Positions 14,562 to 27,962 of a stretch of 64,000 nt of DNA are shown in pieces (positions within the stretch are counted from its first letter, which is position 1; each line of letters opens with the position of its first letter). The notes beneath the pieces were generated by a model. The model was given only the letters and a program-made list of their open reading frames with translations, was not told where the DNA came from and made no database searches. Origin of the DNA: Daphnia carinata. Its lineage: Eukaryota; Arthropoda; Branchiopoda; Diplostraca; Daphniidae. The translations under genes and the position numbers were made by a program. The DNA is taken from assembly GCF_022539665.2 (NCBI RefSeq), contig NC_081333.1, positions 8,802,971-8,866,970 of the forward strand, written 5' to 3'.

Positions 14562-14581
14562 TTTATTTTATTTTATTTTAC
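14562..14581. repeat. (TTTTA)n short tandem repeat
   Basis: About four TTTTA units, complementary to the array at 14,153. Confidence 0.8.
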
Positions 14582-16749
14582 AGGTGTTTCAGGCTCAGAC
14601 TGTTGAGTCGGGAGAATTTCCCGAATAGCCAATCATTTAAGCGGACCCCGTTTGTCAACTAAGAACCCCGCAGTGCCGTTTTTTTTTTCTTTAGGCAAGT
14701 CACGTTGTATGTCCAGTGTGTAGAAAATTCAATGGTCAAAACAGTTTGCCATTGTCTTATTTTTTTTTCAAATGTCATCCAATATATTTTGCATACCAAT
14801 AATTATTGTATTCCCTCATCCTCATTGTTGTTGTTGGTTGCCTCTTTTATTCTAGCTAAATGTAGTTGAGAAAAAGCGTGAATGCATACGTGTGATCAAA
14901 ACGAATGTTGGGTGTGCCGTTTCATTTGTTATCTAATTCTAATATTTTTTAAAAAATCAGGCCATTTTTGATGTCTCATAGCGAGAATGAATAAATAGAT
15001 CATGACTTGACATTCCCCCCAAAAAAGACTAGTGATTCTTTCACATTTTCGGCAACAAAGAGACACATTTGCACAACGTTAATGTGCCTAGTTCATCGAG
15101 AAGAAGGTGCGTGTCAAGGACTTCATTCGACACAGCTCATTGTTGTTTTTTAAGGGGACGCTTTGCATGTTTTGTCTTCAGGTATTCAAATATACCTTTT
15201 TCCTCGATCGAGATTGGAACGGTACATACACGGCCAAAAAGTCTGCGTGTTGCAAGAAAAGCGGTCGATGGCCCCAGACGTCCAGACAGAACAAACCGGG
15301 GTGTAGGGATTTTCTTGTTGTGGTTTTTCTTCTTCCTTTGGGATATCTCTTTTTTTTTTTTATATTGCCTTCGGATTTTAATCGGGAATTTGCAGACGGG
15401 GCATTTTTAGCAAGTGCCGGGAGACTTGGCAACTGTGCTGGGTGTAAGGAACCGTTGCAGCGTACTTGTTATTGCCTCTTTTTCACGATCTATCGTGAAA
15501 ACGAACACCCACGGAGTCAAAAACAAAAGGCTCCTATAATAAATAGCTTTTGCAATTTACGTATGTGGGTTTTATGTTATTTTTCATAAAGTAGACCATC
15601 TTATGGCATTATACATCAACTTGATTTTTGTTTTTGTTTTTGTTTTTATTGCGTCTGAAAAGGATGTTTTGCATATTACCATACAGCGGGGAGGAGGGGG
15701 TTGCTTATTGATCGTCAAGTGCACCGAGAATTCGGACAACAAAAACAAAAATGAAATGCAGATCATACCGGGGGGAAGGTAACCATACGGGTAAGGGCAG
15801 AGTAGGAAAGCAAAAAAGCTGTCATGGTCCTTTGGGAACTATGAGAGGGAAGGGTGATCAATTTTTGCATAATATTCGAATTTAGATCTGTTTCGACATG
15901 TTTCACCAAAGTGGGGGAAAAGGTAGGGCATTCAATTTTGACATCCAAGGATGGAGGTAAGGGAAGGAAAAATCGAAAAGTGCAAATAACATGCAAATGA
16001 TCAACGCCACCAAAACACGGGGGAACGGTACAACAGGGGCGATGGCCATAATTTAAATATATTACATTTTAAAAAATCTAATATAAACGAAATTCTTATA
16101 AAAAATTGCCTTTCATCGACGATAATCGATTGTCCCTCGCAACCCCATTATAGGTTTCTCCCCGTATCCAAAAAAATTTTATTTCCTCATTTTTTTTTTC
16201 ATACTTATTTATTTTAAAAATTGTATGTATATTCTTTTTTTTTTCCTCATTATTTCCAAGTTTTCGGCACAACACAAGTATTTTTTCTCCTTTTTTATTG
16301 CCTCTTTATTATCTTTCCCCTTTGCAAAGGTGGGCATTATGTGGACGTGGCTTTTTTTTCTTTTTTGATTTCCGCGTCTGGTCGGATCATCATCGGCGGT
16401 TTAAGGATCGGGGTCACCGGCATTTGTTCATCAGCCAAAAAAAAAAAAAAAAACATATTAAATTTTTTTTTTCTATCAAAATGGATGTCTCGCCGTTCTA
16501 TAGGGTAAACAGACGTTGCTTTTTTTTTTTTTTTTTTTTATTCACCGTTCCAAAAAAAAAAAAAAAAGTTGGCGACACTTTGAGTCAACGAGAAGAGGAA
16601 AAAAAAAAAAGTGCTATCTGAAAATGGACATCATCACGTCTACAGTGGAAGAAGGTAACAAGAAAACTGAACGTTATACGTGCGGCGGGGTCGTCAAAGC
16701 CAAACAGCTGAGAAGAAAAAACGCGCACCTTTTTTTTTTTCAAACTTTT

Positions 16750-16752
<3 letters not shown>

Positions 16753-16779
<27 letters not shown>
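16753..16779. repeat. T27 homopolymer
   Basis: About 27 consecutive T within a broader T-rich segment. Confidence 0.9.
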
Positions 16780-16783
<4 letters not shown>

Positions 16784-19700
16784 CCATTTCTTTCTTTGGC
16801 TTTTTGGCTTCCATTTTTACGAGCAGAACTTTTGAAAGAATAAAACGCAGTTCATCTTTTTCTTTCTTCTCGTCGTCTTACGATTTTCCTCTCATCTCGT
16901 TCTTTTGTTTTGTTTTCGTGTGTGTGTGTTTTCGGGCTTTTGCTCTTCCACCTTTTTAGGGCAAGCGAAAAAAAAAAAGGAAGCGACAGATTTATTTGCT
17001 GATCGCCATTTTGAGCTGTTCGTTTTTCTTCTTTCTCCCCATTCGCTCCGCACCGCGTTACGATCCCATTGTGTATGGCGATGGCAAAAAGGAGAAAGTC
17101 GAAAGGAAACGATCACCCGATTTGTATGAATGTGAAAAAAAGTCATGTCGGCATTATGCAGCCATGAATGGGGAAGTCGTGGAAACCTACTCCCCCCCAA
17201 AAAAAATGAGGAGGAAAAAAAAAAACAAAAAAACCGACATTCGGCAATTTCAATCACGCGGGACTATCGCCACACACTTTCCCTTAAATCTGATTTGATC
17301 CAGGTGTATGAATGAGGTCCGACATTCACGGCCTACAGGGCCTACCCAACAACCAAAATGAATGGGCGCACGTCCATTGTTTATTTTTTTCGTGATCCAC
17401 CTGTTCCAAAGTTGCTGCATTGCCAGAAATGCTTCCATTGAGCCTCTCTGAATCTCATTGATAAAAAGAGAAAAGGTAATAGATGTGTACCAGAAACAGA
17501 AACAACGGCAACAAAAAAATGCAACGAAGAAGGGCCAGACAGTAAGGCAACTGGAAATCAGGCCCAACACGCCTCTCCTTTTCACGACAGCCGGCGTACC
17601 TCATGATCTCCGGGAATTCCTTTCTTCGTGATGATTCGTTACAACAAACGCCGTTAGGGTGACAAAAAAAAAAAAAACGAAGAGAGCAAAAAAAAAAAAG
17701 AAGAAAAAAAGGTCCTAACAGAGGAAACCTGTTTAGATTAAACGGTAGGGAGCGATAGCAGAATCAACGGATATCTACCTGCGATGCGTAGTATGTTTGA
17801 GTTATTCAACATGGCGCACGTTACTGCGGGTCTCAAAAGTTTCTCCGCCACAGGGGGAGCGTTGGAGTAACTGCTGTTTGAGAGAAGAAAAAAGAAAAGA
17901 ATTTCCATCAATGCCCTTTTTTTTTGCTAAAAAAAAAAAAATGGGGGTAGAAAAATGTGCAATATTCAAATAAGGAAGATATAATGGCGACAATCATTTC
18001 CCATGAGCCAATACCGCCGTCACACGGTCCCATCGGATAACCTCATTGAATGAAAATGTTCGACGTGGACGTTCATGTCCATGCCAACTTTTATCCGACA
18101 TCAATATGCAAATATCTTTTTGGTTTTGTTTGTTTCGTGAACATCGTTTATCAGTAGTTGCCGATTACAGCGTGGGGCTGTTAAAGAAATAAAGAAGAAG
18201 AACCTCGCTCTGGTTTGACCTGGTTTCCTTGGCGCACTTGACCCCGCCAGACAGCGAGAGCGCATCCATCAAGTATCACACAATCAAAAGAATCTTTTCC
18301 CTTCTTTTTTATTTTTTACGTTTGAAGGTAACAGTATCTTGTGCTGAGGACCTACATGTAACCACAAACGAGTAGAACAATCCAACAATGCCGTTTGATC
18401 GAGCGTTTCAACGTCTTTATGACATCGCATGTCTATCATTATTATGACTCTACAAGAATAATGCGAGTTCTCGTGATCTGCTTACACATCAAATCCTACA
18501 ATAACTAAGTCAATAATAACTCAACGAAAATCTGCAATAACATCCTGAGGATAGTTAAACCTTATGCCATCAATGAACTTCTTCGTTTGATATCTAGAAT
18601 ATCTCTGGAACTTTCCGCTAATTGCTGATGTGAAATACGTAACAAGTTCCGTTTACAGAACCATTTCAACATGTCTACGCAAGTAAGTGAATTTTAAAAA
18701 AAGATCACATTTGAATCCCCTAAAAAAAAAAAACAGAAAGAAAAATGCTACCCCAGTGTGAAAATCATCGCATTCCAAACAGATTGCGTCAATCTTTCCT
18801 TAAAAACAGTTCTACCATAGTTGTTTTAAGTACACACATATACTGGATATATATTAGAGGGGCACTGTATATCTATAAATTTGATGATGATGATGAAGTC
18901 GGTGGCCCAACGGCTTTGGAAATAGAAAGTAGCAGGTGGTCACTCCCTCGTGCGAGTTGCTGGATGGCTGTTTCGCCCGCCGGTGTTAAGCAATAGAGCG
19001 AAGAGGATCTCCCACATAAATACACCAATGATGCAACACATACAAAAGCATCGCTTAGAAGCTCTCTACCCATTGAAGAAAAAAAAGAAATAATAAAGGA
19101 TAACTAAATAGAAAATGAAATAAAAATATAATTTCCAGACACACACAAAATATGAAGGGCGGGCGCAAACGTTTCACACTCTAACGAATTGATTGATGCT
19201 GTTAGCGTGAGTTGCTGCTTTTTTTTGGCCGCGCTATCATCCGTCGTGCTCATGCGGACATGGAAGAGTCTTCTTCCTTTCTTCCCGAGCCCAATTTCGA
19301 TTCCTTTTTTCTTGTTCGCTCGCAGCGAAAATGCCAGCGTTTTAGGCTTTTAGAGAAAGAAAGAACCGCAAAGCGAAAACTGTTCCACTTATTTGTTTTA
19401 TTTGACGTTTCGTATTTTTTCCGTTGATGGAAGCCGACAAAAATTTGAAAATAGTTCATCGACAGATGGGAAGGAACTTTCCCGTTTGCGACTCCTTTTC
19501 TCTTACGACGAGACATGTGAAAAAATACAAAAGGCCATCATAGGAGCGGGTGTTGTCATCGTAGTCACTGTACCGGTCACTTTGAAATGGCTGATAGACA
19601 TCAAGCGTCGTCTTCCATTAAGTTTGGCGCAATCACGCGGTTAAACGACATACGTTGTCACAGTCTCCTTCAGATGAGCAAGACATTCCGAGTTGAAAAT

Positions 19701-22700
19701 GCGGGAAATCGTAGCACATTATCGTCATGCTGTGGGTGTATTGTATTTAAAATTCTCTCTTCCGTCACTGAATATAGCTAGTTGCTAAATGACAAATCAA
19801 ACAAAACGAAACCTCAAAACCTCAAAAGAAAAATCAAATATTGAAAAAAAGAAAGAAGACGAAACGACGTAGCGGAAAAAAGAAACGAAAATCAACCACA
19901 ACTTTTTTTTTTTTTTGATTGATGGGTTGTTATGCAATTGGTCCGGAAACATGGCAACGACATAACACATTACAAAGGAAAAAAAAGGGCCATCTGTAGA
20001 AAGTTGATCGACATAAATCCAACACAAATACCTAATGTGTATTTAATAATAATCACCATAATAAAACTTTGTTTTTTAAACAAACAGAATGACTAAGAAA
20101 TTAGGAATGAGGTTCCGTTTGTTTTGTTTTTATTTGCATCTCGACATTCTTTAGCACGATATGCAAATATCATATCTAAAACAGATCGCTGGAAGCAATC
20201 ACTAGATCTGACAGTTTGAATAAAAAAACAAATAAATTCAGAGTATAAAAAAAGAAACAAAAAATGCCGGAACAGAATAGAAGACAAAATAAAAGCAATT
20301 CACGAACGCGGCGTAATTGTTGTTTGGCAAGAATCGGGTCGCTCTCTTCTGTACACTCTTTTGTTCACCTAATAGCAACTAAACAATGATGGTCGCTGAG
20401 TCTATTTGCTGTACGTTTTTCAATTCATCGTTTCTCATACCCCGTGACGCTCTCGATGGAAACAAAAAAGGGTGTGCGCTCCACTTTTGTTTACGTACGA
20501 CGTGGACACGAACGAAAAAAGAAACAAACTACTCGCAAAAACCAGAATAAATTCCGCTCCAAAAGTATGGTCGGTGCGGAATTTCAAATCGCCGTAATGA
20601 TACGATTGTCGGCCATTATTCGAAGCTAGAGCGGAAGCGCCAGCGTCAATGGCGACCGCGGTGGTCCTCCAAGTGCCGCCACTCACGCTCATTGCCGCTT
20701 TCAACGTGATATCTCTGCGACCACTGCCCGACGCCCCCAAAAACGATGACCAACTTTTTTTCTTTCTTTCTTTCTTTTCTGGCATTAATCAAATGAATTG
20801 GGTTATAACTTCCGATCTGGTTTTAAAGACAAAACATGCACATTTGATTTTCACTCGTTTATTTTTTTTTTTTTTTTTTACCTGGGCATCCATCGCGTTT
20901 CCACTTGTCAACCTGTCAGGCACACTCGTCTCTTCCAATAAGCCCATCACAGCTGTCAGGCCTAGTGGTGAACAAGAAAAACAAAACAAAAGAATCACGA
21001 TGATAACGAGGGCCTTACAGAAGAATTTTCACAGAGAGGCCCAGGCTACGTAGTTCTCGTTATCGATGATTTCTTTGATGATTTATAGTGACCACCATGG
21101 CTGCTCGGTGAGCTTGGCTTCGTTTTGATTTTGAAACATTTTCATTTCGATCCACACCCACCTTCCGACTAGGAGAAAGGGGGAAGAAGGAGAAAGAGTC
21201 CTTGGCCTCAAAAACCAAATAAGCGTAAGCACGCAACATGTCGGCTACACGCTCGATGCCCACGTATACGTCACATACACGTATAGCGTTAGGTGAACCT
21301 GTACAGAGACGAGGACTTCTTGAGGGATAACCTAGTTGATGTTAGAACGTCTTAAAGAGGATTTACGATGTCGAGAAAAGCAAACAGTTTACAACTGGAT
21401 GCTATTTTTTTAAAACTCGGCCATTCGTCGTTCTGAGAAGATAAAACCAAAAATGAATCCAGTTACATCCAGAAAATTCTGTTCCTATTTTTTAGACAAA
21501 ATAAAAAAAAAAATTCTGGGTCTTCTTTTCCGCATTTACGACGATACAATTATCACGGTCTTGCCATGTTTTTCCTCGACTTCTTTTCCACTCTTGTTCA
21601 ACCAGCATCGTTCGAAGTGCTAGTTTACGAATTCATTCCAAAAATCCCCGGTCGAAAGTAAAATCCAGAGGAATGTTTCTTCATTTTCTCTTCTACTGTA
21701 CACGAGTGTATATCGTTTCAATCTTCTGCTTGGCTGAGGCCCCCTTCGTTTTGGTTATTGATTTTTATCCGCTACATACCATTCACGATGCTCAAAATAG
21801 ACGCGTACGGGAGGTGGCAGGGATGGCAGTGATTAGAATAGAAGATTGCCGTACAAAATACGTAGAAATCGGTTGAAAATCGTGCCTGTTTAAAGCTTTC
21901 AAAAAAAAAAAAAAAAAGATCTCAGTGTGATGACACACGGTCCTATATTACACTACGCACGTCAACATAGTGTATACACCTCCTCACTGACCGGTTAGGA
22001 CGGTGAATGCCGGCGTAAAGATCCTTGCGTGTCGATGTTGTGTGTCGGGTAGAAAACAAGAAGAAACGATCGAGACAGCTCTCTGAAGAAAATGATAAAA
22101 ATGACCAAGGGGGAGCCACGAAAGTCTATCGCCTTTATTAATGCACGACATGCTCCGGGAGAAAAGAATGGAACTATAACGTCTATACAATTTAAAGGAA
22201 TATGGAAGGGGGGGGGGAAGAAAAATAAAACGTACGGGTATTTTGATTTACATGACCATCTAGTCCTCCTTGACGTATTCTTTGGATCTTTAAAAAAATT
22301 TTGGAACTTTGCGGCCTATTATCTATTCGCCTCTGGCTTGTATTCCAACGCTGTAAATATAAGAGGGTGGAATAAAAAATGGAGAGAAATGAGCTGCTAG
22401 ATGTTTCGTGTGTTCAACAGAGAAAGCCAAAACGAAGATGAATACGGTCTTGAATTACCGATTTCGATTATTCCAGACTTTTTTCTTTTTTTTTAAGGCC
22501 CGCCGAACGTCCCTATTACAAGATGGCGAACGGAGCATAGTATACACAGACAACACTTTCTCCTCGCTGGAATGTCTACAAGTGCCAGCGTTGTGTGTGT
22601 GTATAGGGGGTAGGTGGAGGGGGAAAAAGAGAAAACCTTCTTAGAAGCACCTGACTTCTTTCATCTACTATAGACGAACTCGAACCCTTTTAACCTTCTC

Positions 22701-25700
22701 TTTCTTTTCTCCTTTCCCCATTCACCTCAGGCTGATTGGCTATGCCCCTGATGCAATCAAAAAAACCCAAAAGCAACAAAACACTGTCTACCTTTTTTTT
22801 TTTTACGTGCCACCAACGATGGGGTTAGAAAAAAACTTCATCACGCCGTGACTGTCAAACACACACGTACGCCAGACTTTGGTCAGGAATGGTTGACTGT
22901 ACTAAATAATGCCCTGCTGTCTGGGATTGTTTCGTCTGTTCCCTAACGAAAAGATAACACGAACGAAATTTAGACGATCCCACATTTCACTCTCTCCTTT
23001 CCTCCAGCTCCGTACGTGTTCGCCATGTTTTCAGTGGGGGAGCCTGAACGAGATTGTTGTCGGAAGAGAAAGGCAGAAAGTTATTTATTTATTTTTTTTT
23101 TTTTGTGAGTGTACGAGTGTGCTCATCGTATAAGAGCCTCATGTCAATTGCTACGTGATTAGTTTGCCTGATGAATGAGTTGCCCTGCCACGACTCTTCA
23201 GCCATCAGCTAGAGGCCATAGCAGTCGACCTCTAGCCTTCCACCTGTTGCATACCTGTTGCTCTCTTTTTCTTTTTTTTTTTTAAACAAACTATGTGATG
23301 ATCTCATGTCGTTGATGACGTTCTTCCAAACTGTGTGACTTCGTTAGACAATGAGACATGTGCTACCTAACAGAGGTGACAAGGATGAAGACAGAATTTG
23401 TGATAATGCAGCGATTGTTTTGCTAGAAAGAAAAGAAAAACTATCAATAGAAATGGAGATTGAAAAATCGCTTTGAGTCACGCACGGCAAGTTCTTCACG
23501 AATATTTTGCCGATCGTTTGCATGTAAAAGACGTTCTGTAATAATGTCGTATAGTTATACAGGAGGATCTCGGAAAAATATCCTTTTGTTTTTATCACAA
23601 TCATTACGGCGCAGGTAGACTGATTGCTCGTTCACCTGGCTCTATACTAGTTGATTAGAGAATGCACCATCATTCCAACACACATAAAAAGCTTCAATTA
23701 CAAATTATACAGAGAAAGAGAAATAAAACATTTAATATGACCTGGGTTTAGTTGTTTTCTTGTCTATCATCTCTGTTTCTTTTGTCCGCAATATCAACGT
23801 CGATGACCAGCCAGTCTCGTGCGTGATGGAGAGCTATATCGTACTTCTACTAACTGCTTTAAACAAAAATTCAAAAAGGAAACTGAGCTGATGTTCACCT
23901 TAGCCAACATTCTCTGCAGACCAAACAAACAAAATAAGTACATATACGTCCGTATAAATAAATGTGTCGTGTCACGATACAATGCTGCACACAGTTACAA
24001 GAAGAAACTGTCCAGACTTCTAAAGAATAGAATTGAGAAAAAAAAAGAGCTCGGCATCGTCAGGTGTGCACGCTATACGAAAGCCTCTTTTGCGTGCTAG
24101 GTCTTTCTGTCCTATTCTTTAAAAGACATTGGGCGTGAGGGCGTTTACGCTTTACTGCCGTACGAGATGATTTCCCCAGACATTCCAAAAATAGAGGAAG
24201 ACGTTGTAAAAACGCCAAAAGAAAATGAAATGACACCATCAACTTCTTTTTTTTTTTCCTTTTTAATGGTTCACATTTTTCCTTCTAGCAGCTTCGAATG
24301 GCTTCTTCCCTTTGCCTTGATTCCTCATTCATTATAGACCGTATAGTAGCACGAAAAGAAATGACCCGATTTAGTTGGAATTACCACAGCGAGCTTCCCC
24401 CCATTTAACTTTGGACGCATGGTTTGTTTGCGCTCGTTTTACCTCACGTTATTCAAAGAATTTTACCAAAATGACATTGTTCTGTTTAAAAACTAAGAGT
24501 TCCAGATGGTTACAATGTCTTTTGTTCATGTGATGGAAACAGAACGACTTGAAATCATTCGAAAAAACAAAGTCGATCTCGTCTATCCTTTCACATGCAA
24601 CAAAATAAATCTCTTTTGATTATGGATGGAAAAAAATTGCATCATTCTTTTGTTCCTTTTTGAAGTTTGTCACGTCAACTGACGGTGACTCAAAAAAAAA
24701 AAAAAGATTTAGGTTTCCCAAATATTTCCCCTAAAGGTCTGGGTCGTTTAGCCGAATGAATGAATTTATTTTTGGGGCCGTCTGTGCGTGTCTATGTGGC
24801 CCACATGTCTTTTAAACTCCCTCCCTCAATGTCTAACCATAACAGACCATTTTGCTACGTCTTCTCTACCTTCAACCTGACCCGGAGGCTCGCGCGCGAG
24901 CTTTTAGTTGATGAGAGAAAGTTTGTCTCCTTTAGTTTTTTTTCTTTTTTTTTTTTGACCCTTTAAATGGTTCGCTCTAAGTTAGTCTTTCCTGTCATCT
25001 TTCGCTCTCTCTCTAGGACGTTCTTCAGAATTTGATGGCCGACAAGTCTACACTGTAGATTAAAATAGAGAGCAAAGAAAACAAAAAAGAATGTAAAGAG
25101 AAAAAGCTATAAGAAAAAAGAGACAAATAGTTTGGCCAATGAAAATGTTGGAGCATCTTTTTTGGACGGGCCGTTTACAGCGACGGGCGAAAGTCAAAGA
25201 GCAATAATGGCACCTGTTATTGATTGGCTCGTATATTGCTGATACACGTGTATTGTTTGGCGTTTTTTTTGTGTGTTTGCCTCCCAGTGTGTGGCAGTGT
25301 GTACATTTGGGATTGCAGGTGTAGGTACACACAGTCCATGATGGATGTGAGATATTTACCCCACGAGCAATGCTTTGACCGGCTTAGTTTGACTTCAGAG
25401 TATTTTTCGTTTTTTTTTTTTGAGTCCTTTATAGTAAGCCAACGAAACGAGATAGGTACAAGAGCCACAAGCGAAAGAATCATCGACTGTAATTAGATTC
25501 AAAACTGGCGGCTGACCCTTATAGTTCCCGAAATAAATCGCTTTCTCACGCTACGAAGGCGTAGCTGATAGAAGCGGGATGGCCGGAATTTTTCAATATC
25601 GCTAGCGCAACGATTCTTTAAAGAAGACAAGCTCTAGGGCATCACAGGTAAATTAGATAGTCTAATTTCCCATTCAATATGGGAAAGGGAAAAATATGAA

Positions 25701-26300
25701 TCAAGCCCAGCATATTAACATGTCCCAATTAAATTCGTTTTTTTTTAATTTGCTCTTGATTTATTAAAAATGGATCTCTTTTCTCATATGCATTCGAAAA
25801 ATTCCTTTACCGCAAGAGGAAATTGAATGAAACCCAAGAGAAAAATGCCTTATAATTTTAACATGAGAACGACGCAAAAAAAACTTTCGATTCTTGCTAG
25901 CATGTAAATAAGTAAAAAGGAAAAGAAAACATCAATAAAAAAAACAAAAACAAAATAAATATGGAGACGATGAGGAATGTGGAACCTTTTTGTCGAGTCA
26001 ATGCCAGCTCATTTTGAGGCCGGTCATTAGAGTCATCAGTCCGATGAAGAGTCTATATAGCCAGGCGAAAAAAAAAGAAAAGAAATACTAAAATAATAAT
26101 TTGAAAAAAGAAATATATATTCAAAGCCTACCAGGAGAAAGTTTGGTTCTGTTTTTCTTATGTTGTTGTCCTAAACATCGTCCTCTCTCATAATGGGAAA
26201 CCTGCTCCTCCACATCTCCTTCTGTCTCATTCCGAGTTCCATAGGTAAGAAAGAAAACCAATGGAGCGGTTCCCTATATGTCTTTCAATATTCCTTTTTT

Positions 26301-26329
26301 TTCTTCTTCTTCTTTTCTTCTTCTTCTTC
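26301..26329. repeat. (TTC)n microsatellite
   Basis: About nine TTC units with one interruption. Confidence 0.9.
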
Positions 26330-27940
26330 ACATGTGAAATGTGTTTTTGTTTGTCCAACTTCCCTCCGGTGCATTTTTTATTTTCTCTCAAAAAGCCAAA
26401 TGGAAGCCTGTACACGATTGCTTAACTTGTAGTATAGAAGAGACATTCTTTTTTATTCGTCCCTCTAAGCCCGAAATGGAAGCAAAAAAAAAAAAACACA
26501 CAGCGTCCTTAAAGTCTGTGTCGAGCATAGCTAATGAGAATCGTCTCTCTCACTTTCTCCACGCGCTCCGACACGCTCACACACACGTTCACACGAAAGA
26601 AAAAAAAGGTTACATAGCTTTAAGGCAATCGTATTATCGTCTAATAGTGTCTTGCACTTAGTTGAATTCCAAAAATAGGAGAAAAAAAAAAGCGTGATCC
26701 GAAACAATTTGGGAACAAATTACATACATTGAATTTCGAATGGCGTGGGATAGCCTGAAAATATATCCTTCCGGTATTTAACAAGAACACAAAAATGGAA
26801 AGTGTATTTTCCATGGGCTGTATGCGAAGCCTGTGCAACATTTGTTAGTGCGTTCAGCGGGATAATGCGATCCATCCAACCGTGCGGCACGGTGCGGTTT
26901 TCATAAATACGTTGCGATCGAAAGTTTGCTTTGCCGCGTGTTTAGTTTTATTGGTTTTTCCAAGGAAAACAAGAAAACAACATTAATGGAGTGATGATTG
27001 AAGACCGGAAATCAAATTGCAAAAGATAGTTGCTCATTTTTTCTTTTTTTTTTTTTTGGAAGAAAAAAGAGAAAGGCCCACCTTCCGCAATAAGGCAGCG
27101 GTTGGCTACAGGTCTCATTATGATAATTTGTGTACTCAACTGCACCTGCTTTTATAGCGTCACTTTACATACACGACTCTATGGGTAACTACGGTTTCCG
27201 TTTAGCCTCGGGGAAATTGCTTTTCCAATTTGGTTTTCCCGACAAAACAGACGCACACGACTCACCGCGAGAACGTGTAAATGCTCGCGCAACTCTGGTC
27301 ATAATAGACACACCTGTGTCTACATTAGTGGTGTGTCAGTAGACGACACGACACGGGGGGGGTCTTTCCCCCGGTCGGCTGGGCGCAGAGCTCTCTCACA
27401 GAATTGCCTTTGAAATGATGTACACTAAGATGACGTAAGAAAACTTTCAGTAGTAGTTCATTTTAGAAATATTTTCAACTTGCGTCTTGTGCGCTTTTCG
27501 AAGAGGACAACGTTTAAAAACGGACACGAAGACTGATGATGTAAGATTGATGACCGATTGACTCTTCCGATTAAGCCGAAAGAGAAAGTGGAGAAAGAGA
27601 GAAAGTTGCACATATCGAGAGGATGAAAACTACATACCACAGTTGTTTTTTGTTTTTTTTATTATTATTTAGTACTTAATGAAATCCTCCATCAGATATG
27701 CAAAAGAAGACAAACGTTTAATAGAGATTCACCAGGCAAACATGCTCCCCGCTGTGAACTGTGCATCTTCTTGGCTTGTAAACAAGTCAGCAGTTGATCA
27801 AAAGCTAGTCCCCCCGGTCAGTTCGTGAGCTAGTGCGTAACGTATGGAGTACTTTCATGCACGTGGAAAAAAGGAGTTAAACGGAGAAAAGATGCAAAGT
27901 TTGTGTGTATGTATATGCAGCGGAGAAAATAAGCAGCTCA

Positions 27941-27962
27941 TCTCTCTCTCTCTCTCTCTCTC
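27941..27962. repeat. (TC)n microsatellite
   Basis: About 11 TC units. Confidence 0.9.

Larger units (their letters stand above)
12001..24000. other. gene-poor, homopolymer-rich DNA (part 2)
   Basis: No supported gene. It contains a C20 run near 12,625, paired AAAAT and TTTTA short tandem arrays near 14,153 and 14,562, a T27 run near 16,753 and many other A/T runs. A more GC-rich minus-strand open frame at 20,435-20,785 has no recognisable domain. A short segment near 18,657-18,680 (acceptor-like end, ATG, donor-like GTAAGTG) could be a micro-exon but is too short to support. Confidence 0.55.

Noticed and set aside
15107-15589. 160-codon plus-strand open frame
   Set aside because: A second overlapping frame is also open, composition is irregular with poly-Phe, and no family or splice context is recognised.
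18657-18680. Possible micro-exon with ATG between an acceptor-like and a donor-like site
   Set aside because: Only 24 nt; such combinations occur by chance and no partner exon was found.
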